Assembly (NCBI GenBank): GCA_016840125.1
Contig: JAEOSY010000252.1
Coordinates: 1 to 38,125, forward strand
DNA length: 38,125 nt
From: Candidatus Helarchaeota archaeon
GTDB taxonomy: Archaea > Asgardarchaeota > Lokiarchaeia > Helarchaeales > HEL-GB-A
Direction: 5' to 3'
Positions 8,034 through 16,454 of this stretch are shown piece after piece (the stretch's first letter is position 1; each line of letters opens with the position of its first letter). Below the pieces are notes generated by a model that was not told the origin of the DNA, made no database searches, and was given only the letters and a program-made list of their open reading frames with translations. Position numbers and translations under genes: made by a program.

Positions 8034-9149
8034 TTAGAATTTAAAATAGACTTGTAAAAGATCATCAATTTTCCCTTTGATCGTTTCAGTTATTTCTTTT
8101 CCCTCCATTAAAGATATACTTGTTTTATCCTCTGAAAATTCTTTAAATTCATCTTCAAATTGAGTAATAAAACGTTCTAATCTATTATAAATTACGTTGT
8201 TGGCTTCCCGCGAAAATAAAACTCCGAAAATGTGGTGGCCATAATAAAATAGCATTTTTAAATTTCCAAAATCCATTATTCGCAACTGCGATTCATAATG
8301 CTCCTTTATAATTTCTTTAATACCATGAGTAATCGCATAGATGAATCCTCCAATAAGATACTGGATCGTTTTTATATCCTTGGTGTCATCAGTAATCCGT
8401 TCAAATTCATAAGAGTAAAGTGTTTGACCATTATTTCTGATAACGAACAAACTCTTATAAGCAAAGGTGGAATGAATTAGAGCCATGAAATTATGTTTTT
8501 TATTGAGAAATATAATACCTCCAATTGAAGCTACTATATCTAAGGAAAGTGCAAAAATACGTATTTCTATCGAGTAAATAACTAAATAATGAGCAAGTAC
8601 ATAACAAAATAACAATGAAAAGAAGATAAAATATGTAATACGTATCTCTTTCTCGTATAATTTTACATAATATTTTAATGAAATTGTAATAATATGAATA
8701 AGAGGTAGCACTAATAAAATAATAGGGATTATTAGTGCCCATTCATTCACCCCAAAATAGAATCTTCCCTCAATTTCCACCGTTCTAATATTTAAAAGTA
8801 GAATACCAAGTAAGATAGTGAGAATTATTGCCTCATAGATCAATATCACAATTTTCTCTCTTCTAGGACGAATTTCTCCACTACCTTCTAGGAGAGAAAA
8901 AAATGTATAGGTGGCGAAAAAGAAGCTAAAGGGGATTGTTAATAAGGTTATTTGATAGGTCAATTCATCTTGTACCAAGAAATTAATAAAATAGAGAGCC
9001 GATCCTAAAAAAAGGACAAGAAGAAGCACGACCGCAATTTTTTCAATTTGAGCCTTGTGTCTTCGATAAATTTGATACATTATAATTATGATGATGATAT
9101 CTAGAACCAAACAGCTTACTAATATTATTAGTATTTGTTCAAAGATCAT
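8034..9149 (-). CDS. Seven-helix membrane protein with cytoplasmic longin-like domain (copy 2)
   Basis: 371 residues, a tandem paralogue of the protein at 6840-7967, separated from it by 66 bases. Helices are likely at about 5-26, 38-58, 64-86, 99-120, 137-157, 171-192 and 197-215. The membrane part has diverged strongly, while the cytoplasmic part is much better kept: 'YKSLFVIRNNGQTLYSYEF', 'IKTIQYLIGGFIYAITHGIKEIIKEHY' (shown in part), 'MDFGNLKMLFYYGHHIFG' and 'FSREANNVIYNRLERF'. Selection therefore acts mainly on the inner domain, as expected if that domain binds a shared partner and the outer parts differ in input. The two genes are likely one transcription unit read from the AT-rich gap at 9150-9258. 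The start ATG 9149 is the first in frame. The family is not recognised. Confidence 0.65.
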   Translation of the reverse strand: MIFEQILIILVSCLVLDIIIIIIMYQIYRRHKAQIEKIAVVLLLVLFLGSALYFINFLVQDELTYQITLLTIPFSFFFATYTFFSLLEGSGEIRPRREKIVILIYEAIILTILLGILLLNIRTVEIEGRFYFGVNEWALIIPIILLVLPLIHIITISLKYYVKLYEKEIRITYFIFFSLLFCYVLAHYLVIYSIEIRIFALSLDIVASIGGIIFLNKKHNFMALIHSTFAYKSLFVIRNNGQTLYSYEFERITDDTKDIKTIQYLIGGFIYAITHGIKEIIKEHYESQLRIMDFGNLKMLFYYGHHIFGVLFSREANNVIYNRLERFITQFEDEFKEFSEDKTSISLMEGKEITETIKGKIDDLLQVYFKF

Positions 9150-9258
9150 GTTTCAACCAGATAGATGTAGTTATTTTAATATATTTCTGATAAATTATAA
9201 TTCTCTTTCTATAATTTTATAAATATGTGAATAATTGTTTCAATGAGGTACTAGATGA
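9150..9258. promoter_or_regulatory. AT-rich divergent promoter region
   Basis: A 109-base gap between divergent genes, very AT-rich, with several TATA-like stretches (for example TATAATTTTATAAATA around 9210-9226). The plus-strand gene has GAGGT 9 bases before its ATG at 9259. Exact promoter positions cannot be assigned by eye. Confidence 0.35.
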
Positions 9259-10098
9259 ATGGCAGTAAAAAGTGTGATCTTCTATTTCTCCCAACAAGGC
9301 TCCACCAAACGTATCGCCCAACATATTGCTCAGGGGTTGAATATAGGAGATCACTCTTGTGATCTAGTACAATTCACCAAACTTCAGAAGGATCTCGAAT
9401 TAATCAAAGGATTTAGTTTTAAAAAGTATGATTTAATTGGCTTTGGAACCCCTGTCTATTATTTTTACCCACCACACCATCTTTTTGAAGTGTTGGATAC
9501 ACTTCCCGATTTGGCCTATGCACAAGGATTCCTGTTCTGCACCAGCGGAGGAAATCCAGGCGCAACGCTATTCAAGCTCCAGCAAATTTTGAAGAACAAA
9601 GGTCTCAAGATAATTGATGGGTATGACCGCTGGAAAGGATTAGACCAGCATCGGTGCTATAGTCACTTCCCCCAATCAGCCTTGCCTAGGAGTGTAGGAC
9701 ATCCCACCATAGGAGAACTGAACGAAGCAAAGTCATTTGGTAGAGCCTTAATAGAAAAAGTATTATCCTCCGAAACTCCTGAAAAAACAGATTTTTGGGC
9801 AAAGGACAATCCGTGGGCTAAAAATGGGTGGGAGGGACAATCTGCGCCGTTCATGGAGAAATGGTTTCCGGAGTTTCATTTGAATGAAGACAAATGTACC
9901 GAATGTGGTGAATGCGCAGACCGATGTCCCATCGATGCAATTGTCTTGGATCCCTTTCCAAAGTGGGTAAAAGAATGTGATCGATGTTATTTATGCGACT
10001 TGTATTGTCCCGAACAAGCGATCGAATGTGATTGGTCCAAACAAATTGCCTTTATGGATCAAATTCTGGAAAATGCCCAAAAAGGAAAGAAAGTCTAA
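9259..10098 (+). CDS. EFR1-type flavodoxin-ferredoxin fusion
   Basis: 279 residues. The N-terminus (1-~165) is a flavodoxin-like FMN domain: 'IFYFSQQGSTKRIAQHIAQG' matches the phosphate-binding loop, and 'YDLIGFGTPVYYFYPPHH' and 'FCTSGGNPGAT' match the isoalloxazine loops. The C-terminus carries two [4Fe-4S] clusters, 'CTECGECADRCP' from C213 and 'CDRCYLCDLYCP' from C240. This layout is the EFR1 family common in anaerobic archaea and clostridia, a soluble electron carrier or small reductase. GAGGT precedes the ATG. It stands alone between signalling genes, convergent with the roadblock gene 8 bases further on. Its redox partner is unknown. Confidence 0.85.
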   Translation: MAVKSVIFYFSQQGSTKRIAQHIAQGLNIGDHSCDLVQFTKLQKDLELIKGFSFKKYDLIGFGTPVYYFYPPHHLFEVLDTLPDLAYAQGFLFCTSGGNPGATLFKLQQILKNKGLKIIDGYDRWKGLDQHRCYSHFPQSALPRSVGHPTIGELNEAKSFGRALIEKVLSSETPEKTDFWAKDNPWAKNGWEGQSAPFMEKWFPEFHLNEDKCTECGECADRCPIDAIVLDPFPKWVKECDRCYLCDLYCPEQAIECDWSKQIAFMDQILENAQKGKKV

Positions 10099-10106
10099 TT
10101 ATTTTT

Positions 10107-10817
10107 TCATACTACTCTGAGCACTTTTAGCCATTTCTTCTTTTCATATTTCCGAATAACCATATTGACTCTAAGGATTGCATAGAGTGTTTCATCACAG
10201 ATATCATCAACAGAATATGTCCCGTCACAGTATTGGAGAATTTTCACATCCTCTAGGGGGATCTTCTCTTTCCCAGTTAACGGTTTGATTAATAGCGGGA
10301 CTCTCTTGAGATCTTTGCGCTTTGGCTTGACTGGGCGCGCTATTGGTATAAAGGGTACGGATTCCTCAGCTTGACATGAAGCATCTTGCATATCAGCAGT
10401 AGCGATTTTGGGGGCTAATTTCGCCATCACTTCATCTAATTTAGATGCCCATTCCCGGATTTTTGCCTTTAAGCTGAATAATTGGGCGCTGGGTCCCTGC
10501 TTTAGATATATTACTACAATCACCTTTTCTGAAATCTTAAAGAATCCGAGATTAATGCCACCAAATGGAATACTACAGTCACCCAAAGCTAAATTTTGAA
10601 AATTGTCCCGTACGTAGTTTTGAATAAAACATATATACTCATCGAAGGCGGGTGTATCTATATGCAGGAAGTTCCCTTGTGCATCAATTATGGAAATATA
10701 TGCCCTTGTGGCAAGAACTTCAGAAAATGAGATCACAATTTCCTTACTTAGTTGATAGATTTCCTCCTTACTCTTCAGACTTAATTCGATAGTAGTAGAG
10801 GGGGGAAGACTGCTCAT
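10107..10817 (-). CDS. Roadblock/LC7-like domain fused to a C-terminal winged-helix-like module
   Basis: 236 residues with a strong AAGGAG ribosome-binding site before ATG 10817. Residues ~18-150 have the alternation of roadblock/longin domains: a long first helix, 'AYISIIDAQGNFLHID', a helix, then 'CSIPFGGINLGFFKISEKVI' and a last amphipathic helix. A charged, proline-containing linker follows (~150-185). The last ~50 residues ('ILQYCDGTYSVDDICDET', 'VNMVIRKYEKKKWLKVLR') look like a small winged helix and match the repeated module in the protein at 37440-38125. Roadblock proteins of Asgards are thought to act as platforms or regulators of small GTPases such as those at 15595-18601. No membrane segment. 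The fold calls are by eye. Confidence 0.6.
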   Translation of the reverse strand: MSSLPPSTTIELSLKSKEEIYQLSKEIVISFSEVLATRAYISIIDAQGNFLHIDTPAFDEYICFIQNYVRDNFQNLALGDCSIPFGGINLGFFKISEKVIVVIYLKQGPSAQLFSLKAKIREWASKLDEVMAKLAPKIATADMQDASCQAEESVPFIPIARPVKPKRKDLKRVPLLIKPLTGKEKIPLEDVKILQYCDGTYSVDDICDETLYAILRVNMVIRKYEKKKWLKVLRVV

Positions 10818-10922
10818 ATTAATCTCCTTCGAATGATTTTCTCACACCATTCAGTCGAGGGTGGTTTTTAAGCCTTGGGAATTTAAGGGGGAGAAGTGTT
10901 CTACTAAATCAGCGCGATATAG

Positions 10923-11693
10923 CAAGCTTGCTCAGAAGTCCTGCACATTCAGTATAAACTTACAAAAATTACAGAATTTACAAAAATTACTAGCGCAACC
11001 AATCCGGATACAGACGGGGATGGCTTATCAGACGGCGCGGAGATTGATATCTATTTTACAGACCCCACATTCTGGGATACCGATGGCGATGGTTTATCCG
11101 ATTCGGATGAACTCGGAAATAATACGAACCCGAACTTAGCAGATAGTAATTATGACACCCTTAAGGACGGTTTCGAGATAAGTTATGGGACCGATCCGCT
11201 TGAAGATGATACGGATGGCGATGGTTTGAATGATTATGATGAGATCATGGTGCATTCCACCAATGCGACCACTATCGATACTGACGGGGATGGATTATCC
11301 GATGCTGATGAAATCCAGGCCTATTTGACCAACCCTAACACAAATGATACAGATCATGATACTTTTGCTGATGCAAATGAAATTACTTTCGGAACTAATC
11401 CCAATCTAATGGACACCGATGGGGATGGTTACATAGATGGCGAATGTATACTTGTTCAAGTGGTATCAGCTTTTTTTGATACTGCACAAGTTGTATTGGG
11501 TTCAGTTAGTTGGTATCAAAATGCAATTGTAAGGGGCTTTAACAATATCCCCTATCTTCCCTCGGTTCGATATGCTCTTCGAATCTTGGTGTTTAAATAT
11601 TTTAAATTTAACGAAAAGGCACGAATGGCCCTCTTTAATAAATTACTGAAATTTTTTATCAAAACCGTGGAGAACGCTATAGGATGTGAGTAA
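10923..11693 (+). pseudogene. Remnant of a thrombospondin type-3 repeat (calcium-binding) surface protein
   Basis: The open frame from 10923 to the TGA... stop region at 11693 (stop TAA, 11691-11693) encodes about six repeats of the type 'DTDGDGLSDxDE...TNPN', the calcium-binding thrombospondin type-3 motif of surface proteins. The frame has stops at 10908 and 10920 and contains no ATG, GTG or TTG before the middle of the repeats (first TTG at 11226). There is no signal peptide and no ribosome-binding site. After 'DTDGDGYIDG' the sequence changes abruptly to an unrelated hydrophobic/basic tail of about 80 residues ending near the next gene. I read this as a 5'-truncated gene. It overlaps the start of the following gene by 8 bases. 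A very short expressed form from TTG 11226 is possible but would begin inside a repeat. Confidence 0.55.
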
Positions 11694-14037
11694 TCTGAAA
11701 GAAATAGGCGAACATCATGAGGGGGACGAACGTAAAGAGCGCAAGATCAATGATGCAGAGCTCCGTAATTTGATGGATAAACACTTGGAACGTCAGAAAG
11801 AATCTATAAAAGAAAAGCAACCTACACAAGAGACCAAAGAAGTGAACGGGGTAGAATATGTGGATGTTTTTCTGAAAGCTAGTAAAGAATATAAGGGTGA
11901 TTATGACTCAAAAACGCTCATTGAAGAAATTGGAAGACCACTACAACAAGCTCTGGAAGGTGGTGCTAGGAGCCTTTCGGAGGGCATGGATAATGTAGGA
12001 CAGGCGGTTGAAGGGAAAATGGAGAAAGTGGGAGACGCCTTCTCTAAGCTGGAACAGCCGAAGGAGAAAAGTTCTGAGCCCACCGCACAGGAATTGGGTG
12101 AAATGGCTCGATCCTTACAGGATGATTCGCATGAAGGTAAGATCTCTGAGTCTTCAGATAGGAGTAAAGAAGGCATAGAACCCGATGAAATCGCTGATAG
12201 TCAAGATCTAGAACCTACTGGTGTAGAAGAGGTTGAGGAGCACTCAATGGAGCATAAGGACGATGCCCAGGTGCCACTCCTTGATTCTCATACATTAAAG
12301 CTCGAACAAGGCGAAATTACATGTTCCAATGAACCTAAACCTAAAAATTTAAAATTACAAGGATTAATGGAACGGTATCACGTTGAAACCAACAAGAATG
12401 CCATTAAGGGGTTTCGATTTACAAAACGTTTTCAAAATTGGCTTAAAGGAGATCTGCCTGCAAAGGAGAAACGAGAAACAATGATGCTATTAAATGCATG
12501 CAAAGCTTTTGAAAAGGTACTGCATAATTTTAAGCTCGATGAATTGCGAGAAATCGCTCAGGCACATGGGGGTGAATGTCTTGCAACTGAATTTGTTAAT
12601 TATAAAACCGAATACCCGTTCCGGTGTGAAAATGGACATGAATGGGCTGCTTCTGGCTTTACCATCAAGAAAGGGCATTGGTGCCGAGATTGCTATGATA
12701 ATAGCCGAACAAAATATGATTGGACCAAACCTGAAACGAAGATCTTGGCCATTAAATACGTCCATGACTACGCAAAAACCCATGATGGAAAGCCCCCCCC
12801 ACATGATTTATTCATCAAACATTTTGGAGGAGTGGGGTTTCGAAAAGGGTTCAATAAAACTTATAATAAGTTTTTAGTTGAAGATTGCGACATTCAGCCT
12901 AATAAGCGGAGAGATCTTGATTGGACGAAACCTAAAACAATGGAGTTGGTAAGAGATTATATTAGGGAATACGCAAAAGGTCATGAAGGAAAGGCACCCC
13001 CATTAACCGTAGTTAGAAATCTGTTTGGGGGCTTTCAAAGTGGTCTAGCTTTTATCAATAAAAAATATAATCAATTCATAAAGGAAGATTGCGGAGTTGA
13101 GCCAAATCTCGAATTTAACTTTGATTGGACTGCTCCTGGGACCGTCGAATTAGTTAAAGATTATATTTTTGAATATGCAAGTGAGAACGATGGGAAAGCC
13201 CCAGGATTACAATTAACTATTAATGAGTTCAGTAGTGGATTCGATAAGTATTTACAGGATAATAACACCACCTATAATCAATTCTTAGAACAGGAATGTA
13301 ATTTAACACCTAATATTATTTTTGAACATAATTGGGCTTCTGACTCCCCTGAATGGAAAGTTGCTCAAAAGAAAATAGTTGAGTTTTACAAGGAACATAA
13401 ACGGCCACCTAGCCAACGAGAATCAAGAAAATTTGTGGGTGGTGGATTTGAAGCTGGTTTAAAAAGACAGGGTAAGACTTACAATCTATTCCTGGTTGAG
13501 AATTGCAAAATTCCTATTACCGACTTAGATCAAGCCCAAATCGAGGGCGACCAGTTTGATCGTGCCGCAAAGAAAGCAGTTAAAGTGCTTCATGGCGCCT
13601 CTTGGGGGCGAGTGTATCACCCTGACTTTGCCCAATATGGGCGAGAATATCTTGAACCTGACGGAATAATTCATGACTTTGCTAAACGACCAATTAAAAG
13701 AGTGGGTAAATCCTTTTTTTTGGAGAAGGGACAAAAGTTCGACTTAATATTCGAATTTAAACGAACGTTTGGGGGGATCGGAGCAAAAGATAGTAAGCTA
13801 ACTCCCCTCATTGCTGAGAATTTGAAATATTATTTTTATATTAAACCAGGAAAAGTTAAGGATCGTGAAATTGAGGGTTGCCACGTCACCCATCATACTA
13901 AAAAAGAACTATTGGATGAGCTCCAATCTCATATTCGTCCTTCTAATAAAGCAAAAATACTTAAAATTATCGAGGAAATTAAGATGATAGGGAAAGATCC
14001 CAATTCCAAAGCCCAAAAATCACTTTCGGATTTCTAA
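11686..14037 (+). CDS. Zinc-ribbon, repeat and PD-(D/E)XK-like nuclease protein
   Basis: 783 residues from GTG 11686 (AGGA lies just before it). Residues 1-240 are charged, low-complexity and helical. Residues ~295-340 form a treble-clef/zinc-ribbon with C298, C314, C333 and C336 ('FRCENGHEWAASGFTIKKGH'). Four repeats of 67-69 residues start at about 345, 412, 480 and 549; each begins with a W-containing 'DWTKPxT' motif and has 'YAxxHxGKxPP', 'F.GG' and 'YNxFLxExC'. They resemble homing-endonuclease-associated (HNH_repeat-like) DNA-binding repeats. The C-terminus has 'EPDGII' (D659) and 'DLIFEFKR' (E690, K692), the D...ExK core of PD-(D/E)XK nucleases. It is likely a DNA-binding, DNA-cutting protein from a selfish or defence element. 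It sits next to a decayed surface-protein gene, a sign of an unstable spot. No partner genes are seen. Confidence 0.6.
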   Translation: MSNLKEIGEHHEGDERKERKINDAELRNLMDKHLERQKESIKEKQPTQETKEVNGVEYVDVFLKASKEYKGDYDSKTLIEEIGRPLQQALEGGARSLSEGMDNVGQAVEGKMEKVGDAFSKLEQPKEKSSEPTAQELGEMARSLQDDSHEGKISESSDRSKEGIEPDEIADSQDLEPTGVEEVEEHSMEHKDDAQVPLLDSHTLKLEQGEITCSNEPKPKNLKLQGLMERYHVETNKNAIKGFRFTKRFQNWLKGDLPAKEKRETMMLLNACKAFEKVLHNFKLDELREIAQAHGGECLATEFVNYKTEYPFRCENGHEWAASGFTIKKGHWCRDCYDNSRTKYDWTKPETKILAIKYVHDYAKTHDGKPPPHDLFIKHFGGVGFRKGFNKTYNKFLVEDCDIQPNKRRDLDWTKPKTMELVRDYIREYAKGHEGKAPPLTVVRNLFGGFQSGLAFINKKYNQFIKEDCGVEPNLEFNFDWTAPGTVELVKDYIFEYASENDGKAPGLQLTINEFSSGFDKYLQDNNTTYNQFLEQECNLTPNIIFEHNWASDSPEWKVAQKKIVEFYKEHKRPPSQRESRKFVGGGFEAGLKRQGKTYNLFLVENCKIPITDLDQAQIEGDQFDRAAKKAVKVLHGASWGRVYHPDFAQYGREYLEPDGIIHDFAKRPIKRVGKSFFLEKGQKFDLIFEFKRTFGGIGAKDSKLTPLIAENLKYYFYIKPGKVKDREIEGCHVTHHTKKELLDELQSHIRPSNKAKILKIIEEIKMIGKDPNSKAQKSLSDF

Positions 14038-14143
14038 GGACACTTCCTACTTGCTACTTAATGTTTTCAAAAATACTAATATTTGAGATTAATAATCGTT
14101 TTATTTAGTTTTTTGAAGAATTTCTAATTCGCTAGGTGATTTT

Positions 14144-15592
14144 ATGAGTGATGTAATTCAATCGGATGTGAATACAAGAGAAACAACTCGTAAAGAACGG
14201 ATCCTATTCGGACTTTCAGCCTTAACAGATCAAGCTTCCTATCAATTTTTCACGCTCGCTATCTTTGTTTTCTACTTCGCAATCGCGTTCGAGGATGCTG
14301 GTCCTGAGGCGATCGGTCTTGTCTGGATTGCTTATGTCATATGGGGTGTTTGGAACATGTTTAATGATCCGTTACTAGGGGCATTATCCGAGCGGACAAA
14401 ACAGAGAGCTAGATTTGGAAAACGGAAACTCTATCTTATTGTCTCGATTGTCCCGTTATCCGTGATAATGATTTTACTGTTTAGTGTTCCACTTACTGCG
14501 TCCACAGCTGTGAAATTCATCTATTTTCTCGTTGTAATTTTGATATTTGAGTTAATTTATACAATGTATTCAGTAAATACCAATGCCCTATTTCCAGAAC
14601 AGTTTCCTGACGCAAAAGAAAGAGCGAAAGTCAATCAATTCATTAAAAGTTTTACTGTACTCGCAGTGATATTAGCAACGATGATCCCCTTTCTCGTTAT
14701 TGGACCTTTAGCTCCTGGCCCGGAAGTAACAATCACTCTAGCTATAAGACAAACTTATCAATTAAGTTACATAATAACCGGGGTTATCATGGCATTAGTG
14801 GTTATCATTCCGGGGTTAATTTTTATCAAATATGGTGTAAAGGAGCCCAAAGAGGATCATAAGTCGTTTAAACAACGCCCATCTTTTCTGAGTTCGTTGA
14901 AATTCACCTTAAAAAATCGCAATTTCCTTAAATTCACGATTGCCAACATGTTTATTTGGACCTGCTTTAGCATCCTCCTCATGGTGTTCCCATTATATAG
15001 TATTTTTGTTTTGGGTTTTTCAGAAGGAGCTCTACTCACCTCACTCTCTCTGATGCTCGCACTGATCATAGCAGCCTGCACTCTCCCCTTGCACAAAAGA
15101 ATAGGTGAGCGAATTGGTTCACGTAATGGATTAATGTTAGCCTTAGGTCTTTGGATCGGCATCCTTCTACCCTTTATGTTTCTCACTGATAGTGTATCAA
15201 TGCAATATATCTCGATTGGGGTTACTGCGCTCCAGGGTATCCCCCTTGGAGGTGCTTTGTTCTTTGTCGACCTGCTGATCAGCGATGTTGTAGATCAAGA
15301 CGAACTAAAATTCGGGGTTAAAAGGTCAGCTAGTTATTATGGGATCAATGCGTTCGTCCACAGATTTTCTATCATCATCTCTATCTCAGTAATTGCACTG
15401 GTATTCAGTGGGGCTTCTTGGAGCTCTTTTTCTGCCTGGGTTCCTGGAACTGAAGTGATCGCCTTAAAAATTCTCATGTTTGTCTGTCCAGCTCTAGCCT
15501 GCGCATGCGCAATCTTATTCTTGCGCTGGTATGACTTACATGGTAAGAAATTAAAGGACATGCGGGAAAAGTTACGACAAGCACGAACTTGA
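14144..15592 (+). CDS. GPH-family (MFS_2) glycoside/sugar-cation symporter
   Basis: 482 residues with about 12 transmembrane helices. The loop after helix 2, 'WNMFNDPLLGALSERTKQRA', followed by 'FGKRKLYL', is the hallmark of the glycoside-pentoside-hexuronide symporter family (MelB/GusB type). A second MFS_2 feature is 'FVDLLISDVVDQDELKFG' with 'GIN' in the C-terminal half. It probably imports a glycoside or uronide with H+ or Na+. The hydrolases that could use such sugars (GH2 at 28008, GH20 at 32812) lack signal peptides and are about 13-20 kb away, so a link is only an inference. The ATG follows TAGGTGATTTT, with GGTGA as the ribosome-binding site. It ends 2 bases before a convergent pseudo-GTPase gene. 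Confidence 0.85.
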   Translation: MSDVIQSDVNTRETTRKERILFGLSALTDQASYQFFTLAIFVFYFAIAFEDAGPEAIGLVWIAYVIWGVWNMFNDPLLGALSERTKQRARFGKRKLYLIVSIVPLSVIMILLFSVPLTASTAVKFIYFLVVILIFELIYTMYSVNTNALFPEQFPDAKERAKVNQFIKSFTVLAVILATMIPFLVIGPLAPGPEVTITLAIRQTYQLSYIITGVIMALVVIIPGLIFIKYGVKEPKEDHKSFKQRPSFLSSLKFTLKNRNFLKFTIANMFIWTCFSILLMVFPLYSIFVLGFSEGALLTSLSLMLALIIAACTLPLHKRIGERIGSRNGLMLALGLWIGILLPFMFLTDSVSMQYISIGVTALQGIPLGGALFFVDLLISDVVDQDELKFGVKRSASYYGINAFVHRFSIIISISVIALVFSGASWSSFSAWVPGTEVIALKILMFVCPALACACAILFLRWYDLHGKKLKDMREKLRQART

Positions 15593-15607
15593 GGTCAAGC
15601 ACGAACT
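15578..15607. repeat. Short tandem duplication across convergent gene ends
   Basis: CAAGCACGAACT occurs at 15578-15589 and again at 15596-15607, 18 bases apart. The first copy encodes the last residues of the symporter, the second the last residues of the minus-strand pseudo-GTPase. Confidence 0.6.
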
Positions 15608-16146
15608 CGTGGTCGTAACCCCTTTTGAATTACACAATTTAAGCATAGATTTGTAAATAATTGATCAATTCCAGAATTATTTTTAATTGAAATTTCGATA
15701 GTCGATGACTCTGGTCTATACGGAAAACAGATTTTTGGAGCTAATGCTTCAATTTCTTCATGAGATATGACTCTTTTATCCGAATCACTATTGTCCGCAG
15801 CTATTACTGAAATAGTTTGACCACAAGCTTCAGTTACTTCCTCATGCCAGTTTGTTAGATGTTCAAAACTCGCCCTATTACTTGTATCAAAGAGATAAAT
15901 ACAATTTGCCACACCCAAATAGTATTGATGGCGATTAATTGAAAACCGCTCTTTTGGACTCATAAACCAGACCTGCAACATGATTATTATCCCCTCGACT
16001 TTTACCAACTTTAAATTAAACGCGACGCCAATTGTCATTAGTGTGTCTTCGTTGAAATCTGGGTTAATTCGTCTCATTAGCCCTATTCCGTCTACCTCAG
16101 GATCCCCCACAATGAAAGTTTTATACAAATAATCGTAATATGACAT
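15595..16146 (-). CDS. Pseudo-GTPase of the Rab/Ras fold (single domain)
   Basis: 183 residues that align along their whole length with the intact GTPase at 17819-18601, but the nucleotide-binding motifs are lost. The P-loop is GDPEVDGIG instead of GDAGVGKTS, so the invariant Lys and Ser/Thr are gone. WDTAGQE is replaced by WFMSPKE, and NKxD by an 'AADNSDSD' segment. The switch I Thr ('MTIGV') and the Rab-like core ('YYLGVANCIYLFDTSNRASF', 'NWHEEV') remain. It is most similar to the second domain of the 402-residue neighbour (same DGxG P-loop). The intact frame and the conserved core argue for function without GTP hydrolysis, perhaps as a scaffold or decoy. The C-terminus has no prenylation motif. 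Its start is ATG 16146. Confidence 0.75.
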   Translation of the reverse strand: MSYYDYLYKTFIVGDPEVDGIGLMRRINPDFNEDTLMTIGVAFNLKLVKVEGIIIMLQVWFMSPKERFSINRHQYYLGVANCIYLFDTSNRASFEHLTNWHEEVTEACGQTISVIAADNSDSDKRVISHEEIEALAPKICFPYRPESSTIEISIKNNSGIDQLFTNLCLNCVIQKGLRPRVRA

Positions 16147-16401
16147 TCTTCCATCCTCATCTATTTGTGAACTTACTTATTATTGATATTCCTTTTAAAA
16201 ATTCTCTTATTTGGCTTTAAATTGAAAAGACACACTCATAGTTTTTTCAAAATTAAGGACTACAAATTTTAGGTTGATACCTGTGTCCAAGGTAATTCTT
16301 CCCCCAAATCGTTGAATAGTGATGTCCCTATTTTAAATACGCTATATGTTCTATTAGAACTATTTAAGTTTTAATAGTCATAATCGTAGGTGACTCTGGT
16401 G
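16147..16401. other. Intergenic stretch upstream of the single-domain pseudo-GTPase
   Basis: About 250 AT-rich bases, with no open frame of note. It should contain the minus-strand promoter for the gene ending at 15595. The right end holds the first copy of a 28-base repeat derived from a GTPase P-loop. Confidence 0.5.
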
Positions 16402-16454
16402 TTGGAATATCATAATAGGTTTAAGATCATAATTGTAGGTGACTCTGGTGTTGG
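16378..16454 (+). repeat. Direct repeat of a GTPase P-loop segment
   Basis: A 28-base segment reading TCATAATYGTAGGTGACTCT and GGTGTTGG occurs at 16378-16405 and 16427-16454 with one mismatch, 49 bases apart. Both encode 'IIVGDSGVG', the small-GTPase P-loop. Only the second copy continues into GTPase sequence. Confidence 0.8.

Noticed and set aside
10861..11139. Plus-strand 92-codon frame before the type-3 repeats
   Set aside because: It reads the repeat DNA in the wrong frame; the repeat protein sequence is in another frame, and no signal peptide or known domain appears here.
12494..12877. 127-codon plus-strand frame inside the zinc-ribbon/nuclease gene
   Set aside because: It lies wholly inside a long gene with clear domain structure in another frame and has no ribosome-binding site or motif.
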